DNA of 64,000 bases from Rutpela maculata (GCA_936432065.2 OW386285.2:171039984-171103983); one strand, 5' to 3'; positions 1 through 12,620 are shown, counted from the first letter of the stretch. Numbers and translations are program-made. The notes: generated by a model from the letters alone, not told the origin.

Positions 1-7
1 TAACACA

Positions 8-201
8 TTTTGAATTTTAAAAAAACATTAATGCTCTACTTGCATTTGGAGCTTAGATACGTTAATTTTTACGTTTAGGTGACTTTGGATTCAAGATTTC
101 AAGAAGAAATATCGATTTGTTTATTTTTAAGTGACCTAAACGTAGAAACTAACGTATCTCAGCTCCAAATGTAAGTAGAGCATTCATTTTTTTTTTCAAA
201 A
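8..201. repeat. Imperfect inverted repeat (hairpin)
   Basis: The left arm (about 8-83) contains GCTCTACTTGCATTTGGAGC and ACGTTTAGGTGAC. The right arm (about 131-201) carries their reverse complements with a few mismatches, and a spacer of about 47 bases separates them. It looks like a small foldback or MITE relic. I see no clear target duplication and no coding potential. Confidence 0.7.
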
Positions 202-2340
202 ATTGTCTTTTTTAATCTACTTTCACTACTCGTTTACCGTTTTTGATTTCATAAAAAAAATCAGAATTACTTGAATTTGTTTATAACTAAAATTTCGAAA
301 ACTATAAACAACTGCAATAAAACGGGTTTGAATTTTGAAAAAAAAAATGTTTTTCTCCGTGATCTTAAAGAACTTATAGAATGCTACAATTTGAGCCATC
401 GTACATATTTCTTGGTCTTGATGGCAGGATTTCACAAAGGTGCAAAATTTTAGGAAAAATTGTATATTTGAACTGTTTTAGTAATCATTTCGATTTGAAA
501 TTTTAAGTGGTGACTGTACTTCATAAGAGCTATAAAATTTCATTAAATATTTTCCATTATTTTTGAAAGAAGAGTAATTTGTTTAAAAATGCATAATTTT
601 GCAATATTCAATTTTTTTTAAATAATAATAACAATTGGGATGAATTATAGTTTATCTACTTTTATTGTACAACTCAAAACGAACATTTCCCTTATTTCCA
701 TTGTTTTCCATAGGACTTATAGATTTCGAGATATTCAAAGAAACCGATTGAAAACACGGTCTAAAAAATTAAATTGTTTAAATAAACAATGCGCCGACCT
801 GCAAAAGAAACTGCAAAACTGAGATGTGAACTTAAATTGATCCCCTGAACACATTAAAACAGAAAAACTGTCCTGACCAGACAATTCACAATAAAATCCT
901 AATTTGACTCCACTATAATAATTATAAATAAATATAAATGCTAACAGGAAAAATTTAGGTTTCGGAACACAAATAGAAAATAGAAAAAAAGGACTTGAAC
1001 GATTAATACACATAATATTTTAAATAAGGTTGTTTGTCCAAAGTTCTATTAGACATTTCACATAATAAATACTTATATCGCAGGAATTTTAGTCAAAATA
1101 TCGCTTCTACCCGGAATTAATTGTTGTAAAGCTGAAAATTTCCAGGATTGTAGTTTTGGTCTAGAACAACACGTAGCAAAAAGTCCCCTATTCTCCCTCG
1201 TCGGCTTCCCTGTTTTTTCGAAGCAACAAGGGCCTAAGTCGCAAAAATTGCAGAGCTGGCTATAAAGTGCAACAGGAAGATTGTTACTGGTCCGATTTGG
1301 GTCGAAATGATCATAAAAGATTAGGAGAAGCATATCCGTTCATATTTCAGATATTCCATGCATATTTTGGTTCATAATTCTCCGTTCTAATTCCGTCAAC
1401 ATTTCAAAATTTAAAATTTTTTTAAAAAAATTTGAAAAATTCCGAAATGGCGCCATTGCGAGAGTAAATTGGAGTGTGGTAAACAATATTAGATATGTTA
1501 ATGTAAATAATATACATATGGAACTACCATATATTCTTTATTTTTCTTCCATCCGAAAGAAGAGACGACGTAGTTAACATGCATGAGAGTTCAATTGATG
1601 TCGAATATATAAAAAATGTAGGTCGCAATGTCAGTACTGCGAGTCTCTTATTATCTTACAAAGTGATGATGTTGTGACTTACAACTAACAACAAAGAGGT
1701 TTAGCATATAAACTTTCATGTGATGCCAATGTGAGTTAATTTTTAATTTACGGTGCGATGTTTCCAATGTGGACATTTGGAACTGTTTGAGCTGTCTCAA
1801 ATGCAGATATGTGAGTCGCAATGCAATTCTCAAGTGTGACGCGGTACCTAGATGTGACTCTGGTTTATGTATCAGAGAGGTATTTGTGTTTGCTGGGCCT
1901 TGTCGCTTCTCATCAGTCTGAAGGGGTTAAAGAGTGCTTACTGGCTCATTTGATATTTATGAAATTAGCCACAACATTTTTAAGGAGGCAGTTGATATTT
2001 CGGCTCTGCCTCCTACAGAACTACTCAATGCCTGTATCCTCATTTAAACTGGCCAAGGAGGTTTTTATTTTTACAAAGAACTTTTAAAGACTTTTAAATC
2101 ATTTTGTTACATCAAGTCTAACTTCCTGGCTTGAGAATAATTCTAGAGAGCCATTCTCAAAATTAGTTAGTTAATTATTACTTATTTTTGCTAATGCCAA
2201 AGTGGCTATTATTTAGTCATCTAACTCTCCTTTAACAAAATGCTTAGGATTTGATTCCTCATATTCTAAATACTTATCTTTAAAACAATATGTATTTTTA
2301 AACAACAAATTCTCTTTCTAATCAGTCACAATACACTTCA
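202..2340. other. AT-rich stretch with no recognisable gene
   Basis: Short open frames occur on both strands, but none has a recognisable motif, biased codon use or flanking splice signals. I see no tandem repeat or terminal inverted repeat. It ends abruptly where copia-type gag coding sequence begins. Confidence 0.5.
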
Positions 2341-2344
2341 AAAA

Positions 2345-3110
2345 TTGCTGTTGCGTCACCACGAGGTCCTGGAGATCGCCCGCGGTGACATAGCTGTGCC
2401 TACAAAACCAGGACAAGGGGCAACAGAGGAGCAAAAGAGAGCGTTCGAGTCGGATTTAAAGAATTTCAATAAAAGTGACGCTTTGGCCCAACTTATTTTA
2501 GTAAGTAGTTTAAATGATGTGAATGTTGATTTAACGGCATCATGTGATACAGCGAAAGCTGTTTGGGACAATTTATTCTCGGTTTACGAGCAGAGTTCCG
2601 GCCAGCGAATGGATAAGCTGATGGAAAGTTTTTCAGCTGTGAAAAAGATCCTTCGGAAGAAATTGCCGCTCACGTGGCTCGCCTTGAGCGTAATTTTCGC
2701 AATCTCAATGACGAGCTGAAGAGACTGGTGAATACAGAGCTGCCAGAGTTGCTGCTAATGAGTAGAATCATGTCGACGTTGCCGAGTGAGTACTTTGAAT
2801 TTAAAAGCGTGTGGGAGTCTGTGCCATTGGCGGATCGAACGGTTAATAAATTAACCGAAGAATTTCGCCTTATTGAAATGAGGTTACCTGAAAGGCGAAG
2901 TGAATCATCGGCCCTGGTAGCTTCCAAAATAAAACCGACCAATAGAAAATTCGACAAGAACAAGCGGAAGTGCTTCAAATGTCATAGAGAGGGACATCTA
3001 GCGAGGAACTGTCCAACTAAGAAAACCGAAAGTGCGTCAAGTTCGGCGGGAAGTTCGAAAAGGGAAGTGGCGCCATCGGGTGAAGCATTCGTGAGTATCG
3101 AAGGAGTGAC
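2345..3110 (+). pseudogene. Copia-type gag fragment with CCHC zinc knuckle
   Basis: Gag is the capsid/nucleocapsid part of a copia element and packages element RNA in the cytoplasm. The first frame (2345-2719) reads RHHEVLEIARGD, which in related elements lies some way into gag, so the N-terminus is lost. The frame shifts by one base near 2645 and continues from 2653 (DPSEEIAAHVARLE) through the UBN2-type capsid region. A zinc knuckle, CFKCHREGHLARNC (CX2CX4HX4C), lies at about 2968-3012. There is no plausible true start codon; the open frame simply begins at the truncation. Confidence 0.88.
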
Positions 3111-3500
3111 GGATACTGAACAATGGCTTGCCGACTCGGGTGCGTCGGCGCATATGACATACAACAAGAACTACTTCCTAACCTATGAAGTTCTTGAAAT
3201 TCCGCGAGAGGTGCAAATTGGGAACGGTGAAATGATTCACGCATATGGACAAGGTACCATTAACGTGGAAATTAAAGTGAACGGTACGTGGCAAAAGAAT
3301 CATTTACAAAATATCTGGTACGTTCCAAAAATAGGACGTAACTTATTTTCAATCGGTAAAACAATGGACAAGGGCTTTGTATTTAAAGCTAATCGTGATA
3401 GCTGTACATTTGTTAAAGATGGTATAGTGCGACTAGTGGGAAAGAGAACTCCAAGAGGACTTTATATTTTAAAACTACGCGTAAACCAGAATGTTCAGCT
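3111..3500 (+). pseudogene. Copia-type aspartic protease
   Basis: The retroviral-type aspartic protease would cleave the copia polyprotein. The active-site motif WLADSGASAHMT is at about 3124-3159, with the catalytic D in D-S-G. It is followed by the beta-rich region and the flap-like GNGEMIHAYGQGT block. It is in the same frame as the zinc knuckle (2674-3591). The domain itself looks undamaged. The frame then breaks before the integrase zinc-binding region. Confidence 0.85.
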
Positions 3501-4640
3501 TAGGTGTTCGTTGCATGGGCTACGGAAACGTTACAATTGTGACATGAAAGATTGTGTCATCAAAATAAAAGACATGTCCAACAGCTATTGAAGCAACGAG
3601 GAATCAGTGCCACAGCAGAAGAGGAATTCTGTGATGGTTGTATGTTTGGAAAGTAACATCGAGGGAGTTTCAGAAGCCGAGCAAATAGACCAGTTGCACC
3701 AGGTGAACAAATTAGTGCTGATGTGTGTGGCCCTATGCAAGAAGTATCACCAGGTGGTGCGAGGTATTTTTTATGTTTTAAGGATGACTATACAAAATTT
3801 CGACGTGTGTTCCTTTTAAAATCAAAAAATGGAGGGTCGGACTGCTTAAAAACCTTTTTAAACGAAGCAAAGACGGCCGGGCATTCAATAAAAGAATTAT
3901 TAAGTGACGGTGGAAAAGAGTTTGACAATTTGACTGTACGCGAGGTTCTAAAATCGAATGGAATTAACTTTCGCGTGTCTATGCCATACACACCGGAACA
4001 GAATGGCGCCGCTGAACGTGAAAACCGCACTTTGGTCGAATGCGCACGTTCGATGATTCATGCTAAAGATTTGTCAATAAAACTATGGGCCGAGGCTGTC
4101 AACACGGCAGCATATGTACTTAATCATACTGCTCCAACGTCTGTCGAGGGCAAATCACCAAGTGAATTATGGCATGGTAAAAGTGGTATGATGTTCAGTC
4201 ATATGCGAATCTTCGGTACGCAGTGTTTCGTGCATGTACCAAAACAAAATCGGCAAAGAATGGGACAAAAAGGGTGTTGTCGGACGATTTGTGGGCTATT
4301 GTGGTGATAAAGAAGAACAAAATAAAGTGATTCTCAGCCGAGATGTTATCTTCAAAGACGAAACTCCTTTAAAAAGGAGACTGCATGTGCTACTTGTAAA
4401 AGAAGAAAAGGAAGAGGAGCCACAAATGTTATCTTTGAGAAAAGTCAGTGTGTCGGAGAAACGTGATGCCCTGAACAAAACTGTTGCTGTGGAAGGAGCT
4501 GTTGCTTCGGAGGAAGCAAATGCCACCCTCGGGGCAACTGCAGTTACAGACGAAGCTGTTTCAACATCGTCGAGCGATGAGGCAGAGGATCGTGTGGAGC
4601 CAAGAATAAGGGGGCGGCGAAATATCAAAAAACCTTCTTA
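3500..4640 (+). pseudogene. Copia-type integrase (GAG-pre-integrase zinc finger plus DDE core)
   Basis: Integrase inserts the cDNA into chromosomes. The HHCC zinc-binding region can be read only after a frameshift near 3500 (HERLCHQ ... CDGCMFGKQHR), with a stop in place of the usual W just before it. The DDE core follows at 3717-4300: first D in SADVCGPM, second D in LLSDGGKEF (about 3900), and E in GAAERENRTL (about 4010). Another frameshift near 4245 separates it from the downstream chromodomain-free tail (KKGVVGRFVGY). The C-terminal part (4400-4620) is acidic and low in complexity, as is usual before copia RT. Confidence 0.88.
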
Positions 4641-6171
4641 TCTGTGTGGTTATGTTTTCTTTGCAGAATGTTCGACTCCAAGTTCTTATGCTGCAGCAAT
4701 GCAGAGCAGTGAGGCAGATAAATGGAAAATCGCAATGAAGGAGGAACTGGCCTCGTTACTGGAAAACAACACTTGGGAGCTAGTGGATTCACTGCCAAAC
4801 CAAAAGGTAATCGGTTGTCGATGGGTGCTTCGTGTTGAATTTGAAGCGGATGGCTCGGTTAACCGTTACAAAGCAAGACTAGTTGCCAAAGGTTTTGCCC
4901 AGAAAGCAGAGCAGGATTATGAAGAAACCTTCAGCCCTGTGGTTCATTTCAACACAGTGCGAACTGTACTAAGTGTCGCAGCTTCGGAAGGCTTACAGCT
5001 TATGCAGTTTGATGTGAAGACGGCGTTTCTGTATGGGATACTTCACGAAGAAGTTTATATGAGTCAACCAGAAGAATTCAGTGATGGTACCAGCCGTGTA
5101 TGCAAGCTCAACCGAAGCTTATATGGATTAAAGCAGGCCCCCAGATGTTAGAATAAACGCTTTGTAGATTTTTTAAGTAAACTGCAGTTTAAACAAAGCG
5201 AGGCAGATCCGTGCTTGTTTATTAAAAGGACAGGGACATCTAAAATAATGATTGCACTATATGTGGATGATGGTCTTGTAGCAAGTTCAGAAAATGCAGA
5301 CCTGGAATATTTTCTGAGTGAACTGAAAAAACAATTTAAAATAACTTTTGATGCGATGAAGTGTTTTGTAGGCATGCAAATTGTTAAATTAGAAAATAAT
5401 TCTATTTTTATAGGACAAAATGTCTACATCCTGGGACACTTCAGAATGGACGAATCAAACGCAGTGGGTAGGCCTTCTGAAAAAGGTTCTGCCGATCAGG
5501 AGCACGATTCACTGCTAGAGGCCGAAGTTCCTTATCGTGAAGCCCTGGGAAGTCTCATGTACCTAGCAGTTGCCACCAGACTTGACATTGCATTGGCCAA
5601 CCCCAAAACTTCCAACTGGAAAGAAGTGAAAATTATTTTCAGATATTTAAAGGGGACCATGGAGTTTGGATTGCTGTACCAGGCAAAGCATAAATTTGGT
5701 ATACTGGAAGCTTAGAGCGATGCAGACTATGCCGGGGATATTACAACGAGACGTTCCAGGAGTGGAATGGTTTGCATGTATACCGGTGGGCCCATGAGCT
5801 GGATAAGCCAAAAACGGAAATGTGTGGTTCTATCAACAATGGAGGCAGAGTATATAGCTGCTAGTGAAGCCGTAAAAGAAATCATTTGAATGAAGCGACT
5901 TCTCTCAGAAGTATCCGAAGTGCACCACACTCTCACGCTCTATGTAGACAACGCAAGTGCAATCAAACTTGTAAAGAATCCTGAGTTCCACAAGCATTCC
6001 AAACATATTGAAATAAAGTTTCACTTTGTACTGGAAAAGTTCAGTGCACGTGAACTTGGGGTTGAACACGTACAAGGCGAAGAGCAAATTGCAGATATTC
6101 TAACGAAACCATTAGCTCGTGTAAGGTTTTCAAAATTACGAACTATGCTTGGTATTATTGTTTTAGAATAA
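4640..6171 (+). pseudogene. Copia-type reverse transcriptase and RNase H
   Basis: This region would copy the element RNA into DNA. RT landmarks are WKIAMKEELASL, NRYKARLVAKGFAQ, FDVKTAFLYG, SLYGLKQAPRC and the catalytic YVDD (about 5260-5271). RNase H landmarks are SDADYAGD (about 5716), STMEAEYIAASEA, LYVDNASAIKL and HIEIKFHF. A stop after APRC (5149-5151) replaces the usual W. Further stops lie just before SDADYAG (5713-5715) and before MKRLLSE (5887-5889). The domains are otherwise well conserved, so the element is fairly young but dead. Confidence 0.9.
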
Positions 6172-6189
6172 TTATATTTTGGGAGGAAG

Positions 6190-6430
6190 TGTTAGATACA
6201 GTCAAAATATAGGGACTTTAGTTTTTGTAATGTTTAACAGTTAGCAGTAATCTAGGGACATTTTAGTTTTCTTTATTTGTAACCCGTGTTAGGAAACTTA
6301 CTTGAACGCTGGCTTCGTTTTGTGTAACTACTTGTTTTATTTTTTGCTGTTGTTAATATTTCTTTTTGTCGTGTACATTACCGTTTTATATAATAAACTT
6401 GTTTTCTGAAGTTTGCCGTTAATTATTCCA
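6190..6430 (+). repeat. 3' LTR of the copia element
   Basis: A purine-rich polypurine tract (GGGAGGAAG, 6181-6189) lies 9 bases after the RNase H stop and directly precedes TGTTAGATAC. The LTR plausibly ends at ...TTATTCCA (6430), giving TG...CA ends and about 241 bp. An AATAAA-like polyadenylation signal (ATAATAAACTT) lies near 6390. No 5' partner remains, so the right boundary is inferred from the TG/CA rule only. Confidence 0.7.
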
Positions 6431-8690
6431 ATAGTTATCTAGGTAAACGATATATTCTACATATTTCCTGATCCTTGTGTTTTTTTAGTAAATGATGTAA
6501 ATTAAGTAGACATTTGTAGAGTCTTAAGTAATTTTAATAATCTACCAATAAATAATGAGACTAAAGATGAGAAATAGTTCTCTGAAATTTTTTAAAGAGA
6601 TCTAAATTGTACTAATTTGTCATGTAAGGTCAAAAATTTTGTCATTCGTTTTCTTTAATTTATATAGTAGAGAACGGAACAGCCAAAGCCGTTAGAAGCC
6701 ACCAACAAAGGCTACCAGTAGTCTAATTCGTTCTACTATATGTATTTCCTCAACTATACTTAAATTTTCATACTATTATATATATTATTATATCGACATC
6801 TAGAATCTCCTAGAAAAGACTAGTGTTCTCAATGAAGCATAGCAGTCCATTCTAGATTATATTCCTTAGTTATAGTACCTAAATAACCCTTTGCATGAGC
6901 TCTGCTGTAGTCGCTTGGTATCACACTGTTAATGCATCTACCGAAAGACCAAAGATCAAATTATGTCAATGTTTTGCTTAGTATAGTTCGCCAGTCCAGA
7001 ACCTGCTGACTCTCGTTCAATCATGAGTTAACAACTGGAGCCAGAGAAAAGAAATACATTTCTTACACCACCAGTTGTTTATGCCATCTGGATCCAGGGC
7101 AGTGAAGTTTTCCTTAGTATTCCAAAAGCATACAGCATAGGACCTTGAAGTGTGCTATCGCTAAAGTGTTGCTATCGAACGGACTTATCTTGTAGATCCT
7201 TTCCAATTTCGAATTGTGCTTATTAAAACAATTAACTAACAAATAAATAGTTTATTAAATATATTCCATCCATATAATCTGATACATTTCACACAATATT
7301 CTTTGAACATCAACAACATACATCATGACATCATCCAAGAGGCTTCGACATTCTCAACACTCAACACGCTGTGACTCTTAGACCAGTTAAGCGGGGCTTG
7401 TTTGGAATAGTTGGTTTTGTTTCATGTCCCGTGCTGGTCCGATCAAAGAATTTTGAATACCCATAAGCGCTTTATACTATACTGCGGACTGTACATGTAA
7501 ATGGCTTAGCTTCCATTATATATTCCACCACACTCTGAATTCGATACGCGTTTTGCCTCACCCATTGTATCTTTTCTTTACTTTGTGTATGCACTAACTT
7601 TCTTGATAGCGTACTCGACACTATCGAGTTGCCATATGTTAGCATCTTCTGGGAGTTTATCGTCGATCAATGAGTCCATTCATTGGGTCTTGAGGTTTTG
7701 GGCTAGTCCTGGTGTTATTTATTTATAAAGAGCCATCTTTTAGTTGTTAATACAACTTAGAAAAAAATATTTATTTTATGTATGTTTAAGTCGGCAATCA
7801 TACATTCATGTTTTCTTTTAAGAAGTGCAAAGGACTTTACTATATTGACATCACATATGAAAAGTACACATTTTTAGCCCCTCAAAGGGCCATAGCTCCA
7901 AAACAGAGAGTTTTTGAGAGTTGCCGCCATTTGAACATTTGATCAGCATCAAATCAACTACCAAAATCCAAAGTTTCAAAAAAATTTTACCGAAAGCAAA
8001 TATTAATTTATTTTGTGCTGGGTTTTTTATTGATGGCAATTATTAAATTAACACAAAACTCGTAATCCAAGCATGAAATTACACCAACATAACCGAAGCG
8101 TTATGTCGGTGGATGTACGTCGAATTATTAATATAATTCCTTTTTAATTATTTTTCTCTATATTAAATAAACCAAAAATTAATTTTTAAATGCTGAATGT
8201 TAGGAAAATAAATAAGTGCGACAAACATGCTTATGTAAAATAAGGTGGCCCTAATATGTCTTCAATGTTTTATTAATTAATATTTGTACAATAAATTTGG
8301 AGAATATATCAAAATAACTATAACTTTTGGTAAATGCCAGGAAATATTGGTTTTAATTGCATACATAACTCTTAGCATGTTAAAACAAATTAATAGTGTA
8401 GTAAAATAAGGAATACACTAGTGACATCACACAATTTTCCTTTTTGAATCCAACTATTTACTCGTTTAGAAGTTGATGAAGTTTTTTCGACATTATCAAT
8501 TCTAAATAGGAGAAAATAAAAATGCTGCCATTCAAGTATTTTGTGACATGAGAAGAAAAAAAATGGAGGACCATAAAGCTGACAATAATAATAATAATGA
8601 GTGGAACTTGCAGTCGGGCATGACCTGCTACAAATAACCATTTGATTAAAATTTTACTATAATACGGCACTATTTTTAAAGGAGTGCAAC
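6431..8690. other. Mostly unrecognised AT-rich sequence
   Basis: A short inverted repeat (TAGTAGAGAACG / CGTTCTACTA) spans about 6664-6740. Minus-strand sequence at 7550-7720 reads with few stops for about 50 codons (..DDKLPEDANIWQLDS..), but I cannot assign it to a family. No other gene, LTR or tandem array is visible. Confidence 0.4.
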
Positions 8691-8754
8691 TCCCTACTGC
8701 AACATTCACACATTCAACATTCACAAATATCAAGTCAATATTATAAATTATATA

Positions 8755-8900
8755 AATATTAAAAATTAAGTTAGAGACGGAACGATAGATATACAGACAG
8801 ACAGAATATTTTTTGTTCAAACTTAAAATCTGGATGTTTCATGAGATTATAAGCTTATTTGAACGAAAAAAAATTCTAATTTTTTTAGCTTTATTATACT
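8755..8900. repeat. Copy of the TCTGTC-microsatellite repeat family (short)
   Basis: ACAGACAGACAG followed by TTTTTTGTTCAAACTTAAAATCTGGATGTTTCATGAGATTATAAGCTTATTTGAACG matches, in inverted orientation and with mismatches, the core of the longer copies at 19180, 55610 and 55800. Only the core is present here. Confidence 0.55.
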
Positions 8901-9261
8901 AAGTTTCAATCTGAACGGAATTTTCTTTTAAAGTTACCCTGCTTGTAAGAAATGTGGCGAAGGGAGAGTTATACGAAAACGTTCACTGAAGCAAAAATAA
9001 TATATATTTTGGAATTTCAAGTTTAGTCGGAAATCGTATCTAAAATTATTTTTTTTCCAAAAATATGGGAGTTCATTTTTTGAGATAGATCATCGATACT
9101 AAGTAGTCATTAATTGCTGGTTTACTGATGAATAAAAATCGGAAATTGCGATTACCATTTACTGTCATCTCAACTAAACACAATATGATCATGGATTTAT
9201 ACGTAGATATTGTGCAAATTTTAATGATATAAAGTTGATTTTGATATATAAATTTTTGGTA

Positions 9262-9375
9262 CTTATTAGTGGCCTTGTATATTGTTCAGTGATTTGGAAT
9301 CCGAAGTATACGAATAATATTAACAGGATTGAAATTGTTCAAAATAAATTTGCCAAATTTATTTAACATAAACTA
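9262..9375 (+). pseudogene. Scrap of a LINE reverse transcriptase C-terminal region
   Basis: A short plus-strand stretch reads YCSVIWNPKYTNNINRIEIVQNKFAKFI. This matches the conserved C-terminal RT-associated block (..Y.S.VW.P.Y...I.RIE..Q..F..F.) of Jockey/CR1-type LINEs. Nothing recognisable continues on either side, so it is a small fossil fragment. The assignment rests on this one block. Confidence 0.5.
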
Positions 9376-9644
9376 ACTACATAGAATTTAATTACGATGG
9401 ATGAATAAAAATGATAGGTTTAGATTCTCTATGAAAACGAATATTTATAAATGAAATAAATTTTTCATTCAAAATAGTAAAAGAATATATACAGTACCTG
9501 GACTGCGAACTGCGAATTTTTTTCTTTGCGAGTACCATCTTAGCAGCAAGAAATCAACAATTGGTTTTAATTGATCACCACAACACAACCTATGGTCAAC
9601 ATTCAATGATACATTGTTTACGTCGAAACATTAACTGTACATAA

Positions 9645-10245
9645 TAAAAATAATTGATTGATTGATTGCTACGTCCACGCTGTGTTGGATTTGGGTCATG
9701 TTTGTTGTCAGCAGCGAGAGCCACATGACGCATGGTGAAATACGTTTCCGCATTGTGACGTGATATGGAGTGTTTATGCTCCTCTTTTTTGTATTTCTGC
9801 ATCTACAAATTTTCTTGTTCTTTTGAGTTCTGATTCCTTTGTTTTTGATTCTGATAGAGCATATATCGTTGCGATTTCTTTGTGGTATTCATTTTTTCTT
9901 CCCTCGCCTTTCTTTCCTAGTGTGTTTGATCCTTTCCTAGTTTGTTCATGATCCTCTCGATTGTTGTTCTCCACGTGTAGCATGGTCTCCATATTTTTGG
10001 GTTGTTGCTATTCAGTATTAGCACTTTCTTCAGTAGATGTTTTGGGTCCCTTCTTGGAACATGTCCTCAGTACTTCACTGCGTGCATTTCTATCTATATC
10101 TTTTTTTGTAATTGTCTTCCCTGCTAATAGTATTGATGTCATATATCCATGTTTTTTCTTGTTCTTTTTTGTTTTTGCGAGTAGCCTTTCAGCTCTTCTC
10201 AAACTTCTTCCGTTGGCTTTTGTTGTCGGATTTAATTTGAATTAA
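9645..10245 (-). mobile_element. 3' fragment of a minus-strand LINE-like element with a (CAAT)n tail
   Basis: On the minus strand the fragment ends in GCGTGGACGTAG followed by about four CAAT repeats (9648-9666), a 3' microsatellite tail typical of non-LTR elements. Sequence from about 9670 to 9965 is clearly homologous to 24990-25330 (shared words include GCATATATCGTTGCGATTTC and TTTCCTAGTTTGTTCATGAT). The frames carry lysine-rich peptide remnants (KEIATIYALSES) matching KEIATIYALPEL in the other copy. There is no RT or endonuclease here. Confidence 0.65.
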
Positions 10246-10857
10246 GATTGCTTCAATATTTTTAATAATTGTGAAAAAAGAATTTACTTGAAGATTTACA
10301 TAAGAAATTTATATTAAGGTCATACTTAAGAATAATGCATTGTTGATTATTTCGGATTTAACTCAAATTAAATTCGTTTGAATATTTTTAATAATTATAG
10401 AAAATAATTTATTTGCAGGTTTACATAGGAATACCATGGCCATACTTTAATAATTTTTTGCCCTGCCATAAATTTATGGTGACAGCGATCGACATTTGTA
10501 TAAACACAAACACTTCTCAGATTATTTTTCTAAGAAAGTTGTTTGAGCTTTTTAATATTATATTATAACATTTATAATGCAAAAGAACATGCAATACCGC
10601 CAAACACACTCCTATTAATAAAATAAAAAGTTAAAAACTATCAACATATCTGTGATACGTGGTTTACATATCTGGCTTCCTTTCTCTTTTTGATTAGTTT
10701 TATTACAATACACCAAAAACACGATGGAGTTCTGGGTTATGTACGAAATTAATCACTTCTCACAATATCGCTAATCGCACGTCCCGAGATATGTATTATT
10801 TTTCAAACACCTACTTGGCAACTTAGAATTACATCTTTTACATTTCATCAGGAGTTC

Positions 10858-11045
10858 TGATCCCCTTCTCTGCATGGTCCGAGACCATGAAAGTGCAGGG
10901 GTAGGAGCTTTTTTGTTTAAGACAGCACGTAGAGCCGCTGATGAATTTGGTCTGGTCTTCGACGCTAAGCGGGTTAATCACGACTCTGTCACCAAGTTGA
11001 AACCAGCTCGGCAAAAAGCCCAAATTAAAGCTGCAGAAATTAATG
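10858..11045 (+). pseudogene. R4/Dong-like LINE fragment
   Basis: The plus strand reads SSDPLLCMVRDHESA..FLFKTARRAADEFGLVFDAKR..LKPARQKAQIKAAE. The same block occurs, more decayed, in the larger element at 15930-16050 (SSDPLLQLVRDHEIAVLFKVAKKATDEL). It lies after the RT and before the C-terminal zinc finger in that element. Only this segment remains here, bounded by minus-strand LINE sequence. Confidence 0.65.
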
Positions 11046-11089
11046 TATTTCTATTACTATATTACTACGAACACTATTTACTAACATGC

Positions 11090-12620
11090 ACTTGGATTTA
11101 TTGGAATTTGATTTCAAACTATTAAATGACATCCACTTGTCTATCATCTGTAGATCTTCGTTTAACTTATCTTCAATAACTTTAATATATTTTCTACTTT
11201 CAAATAATTACGTATTATCGGCAAAAAAATTTATGGAGAAGTTTTTAATTACATCTTTTGTGTCATTAATATATACAATAAATAGCGTTGAACTCAGTCC
11301 GTTGAACTCAGTGGCACTCGAAATTTTGTTTCTTTCTCTCCAAATATTTCAGACCCATTCTTAGTTTTTTGAAAACGTTCCATCAAGTAACTTTCAGACA
11401 ATACATTTTTAGTTTTTCCTCTAATCTTACTCGTTTTATTGTTTCAAATGCCTGTTTTGAAATCAATGAAGACGCTACCAACTGCACATCCTATATCCAT
11501 GCTTTTCTTCCAATTCGGTATTATATATTGTAAAGATGTTTCACAAGAATGATTTTTACGAAACTCTGATTGTTCTTGTACCACTGTGTTGTATTTTCCA
11601 AGATGATTATCAAGTTGTTCATTTACAACAATTTCTAGAATTTTCTCATAAATGGGTCGAACATTAACTGGTCTAAATTCGTGGGCGTTCTTGGTTCCAT
11701 GTACTTTTGGAATTGGTAGAGTAGTGGACGTTTTTCAATGTATTAGAAATTTACATGTACGAAGCGAGTAATTTATAACACTTAGTAATACTTGTCCAAT
11801 TATTTCAAATGCATTTCTTATAACTTGAACGCTTATAACTTCATCTGTTCCTGCTTTATTTGTAAATTGTAAACGATTTGTTTTAAATGATTATAATCTA
11901 TTTCCTGGAAGAATTCCCATTTCATGTTATTATTGAAATCTTTAGATATGTCATTTACTTCTAGTGGTTTATCGATACTATCTACTATATCAGCTATAGT
12001 GTCTATAAAATACTCATTAAATTTTTCTGCTATTTATTTTTAATTTTCTTTTTCCACATTTTCAAAGTATATACTTTCTGCATTCGTTTTTGCAGGCGGT
12101 TTTAAATTTTTTTTCAGTTTTCCACATTTCTTTAGGATCTTTCTTATAACTATCTATTTGTCTTTCATAATATTCTTTGTTCGCAATCATTATCATTTTA
12201 GTAACTTAATTTCTTCTCTTCTTAAATTTGTTCCAGTCCTCTTCTAAATTCGTAATTTTTGCCCTTTTATAGCAATCATCTCTCTTTTTAGAAATATTTT
12301 GCGCGTTTTCATTATACCATTTATTCTGTAGCATCTTACTATTTAATTTTACTATTTTTAGGTGCAACTGTATTCAATGAAGGAACAATGTCATTAATAA
12401 GAATTTCAGCGCATGAGTGGTTATTTACATAAATATTTGCCAAATTTTCCTTGAATGGTTGTAACATTTTTGCTTTGAATTTGGCTTTTTCTCTCTTCTA
12501 TTATTGCCTGGACTAAGGCATACGATCAAACTTAAGACATGCTTCACAGTAAAATTTTAGAATTTTACTTTTTAATTGCATACCCCCTGAAATTTTTGCA
12601 TCTAATTTACAAAGACGTTT
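11090..12620 (-). pseudogene. Decayed CR1/Jockey-type LINE, RT part and ORF1 finger (part left of the mariner)
   Basis: Reading the minus strand from high to low coordinates: a zinc-finger block (CDGCNKRLCKLDA..FYCEACLKFDRMP, about 12640-12530) belongs to ORF1. The endonuclease is missing. Next comes a pre-RT stretch (WYNENAQNISKKRDDCYKRAK, about 12320-12250; YYERQIDSYKKDPKEMWK). RT follows (PIPKVHGTKNAHEFRPVNV, PIYEKILEIVVNEQL, EFRKNHSCETSLQYIIPNWKKSMD at about 11710-11480). Stops and frameshifts are frequent. The element continues beyond the inserted mariner at 14770-14860. Confidence 0.78.

Larger units (their letters stand above)
2341..6430 (+). mobile_element. Ty1/copia LTR retrotransposon, 5'-truncated and degenerate
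   Basis: Gag, zinc knuckle, protease, integrase, reverse transcriptase and RNase H follow in that order. Integrase before RT is diagnostic of Ty1/copia (Pseudoviridae type). The 5' LTR and the N-terminal third of gag are missing: sequence homologous to gag begins abruptly near 2345 and no copy of the 3' LTR start is found upstream. A 3' LTR is present. At least three frameshifts (near 2645, 3500 and 4245) and in-frame stops (near 3539, 5149, 5713 and 5887) show that this copy cannot encode a working polyprotein. Those stops are consistent with TGG to TGA/TAG changes or similar decay. Confidence 0.93.

Noticed and set aside
1821..2087. 88-codon plus-strand ORF before the copia element
   Set aside because: No similarity to gag N-terminus or other proteins that I recognise, and no splice-like borders.
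6900..7480. A second LTR or promoter near AATAAATAG and TGTTG-like words
   Set aside because: I found no matching copy elsewhere in the window, no primer-binding or polypurine site and no adjacent gag or pol.
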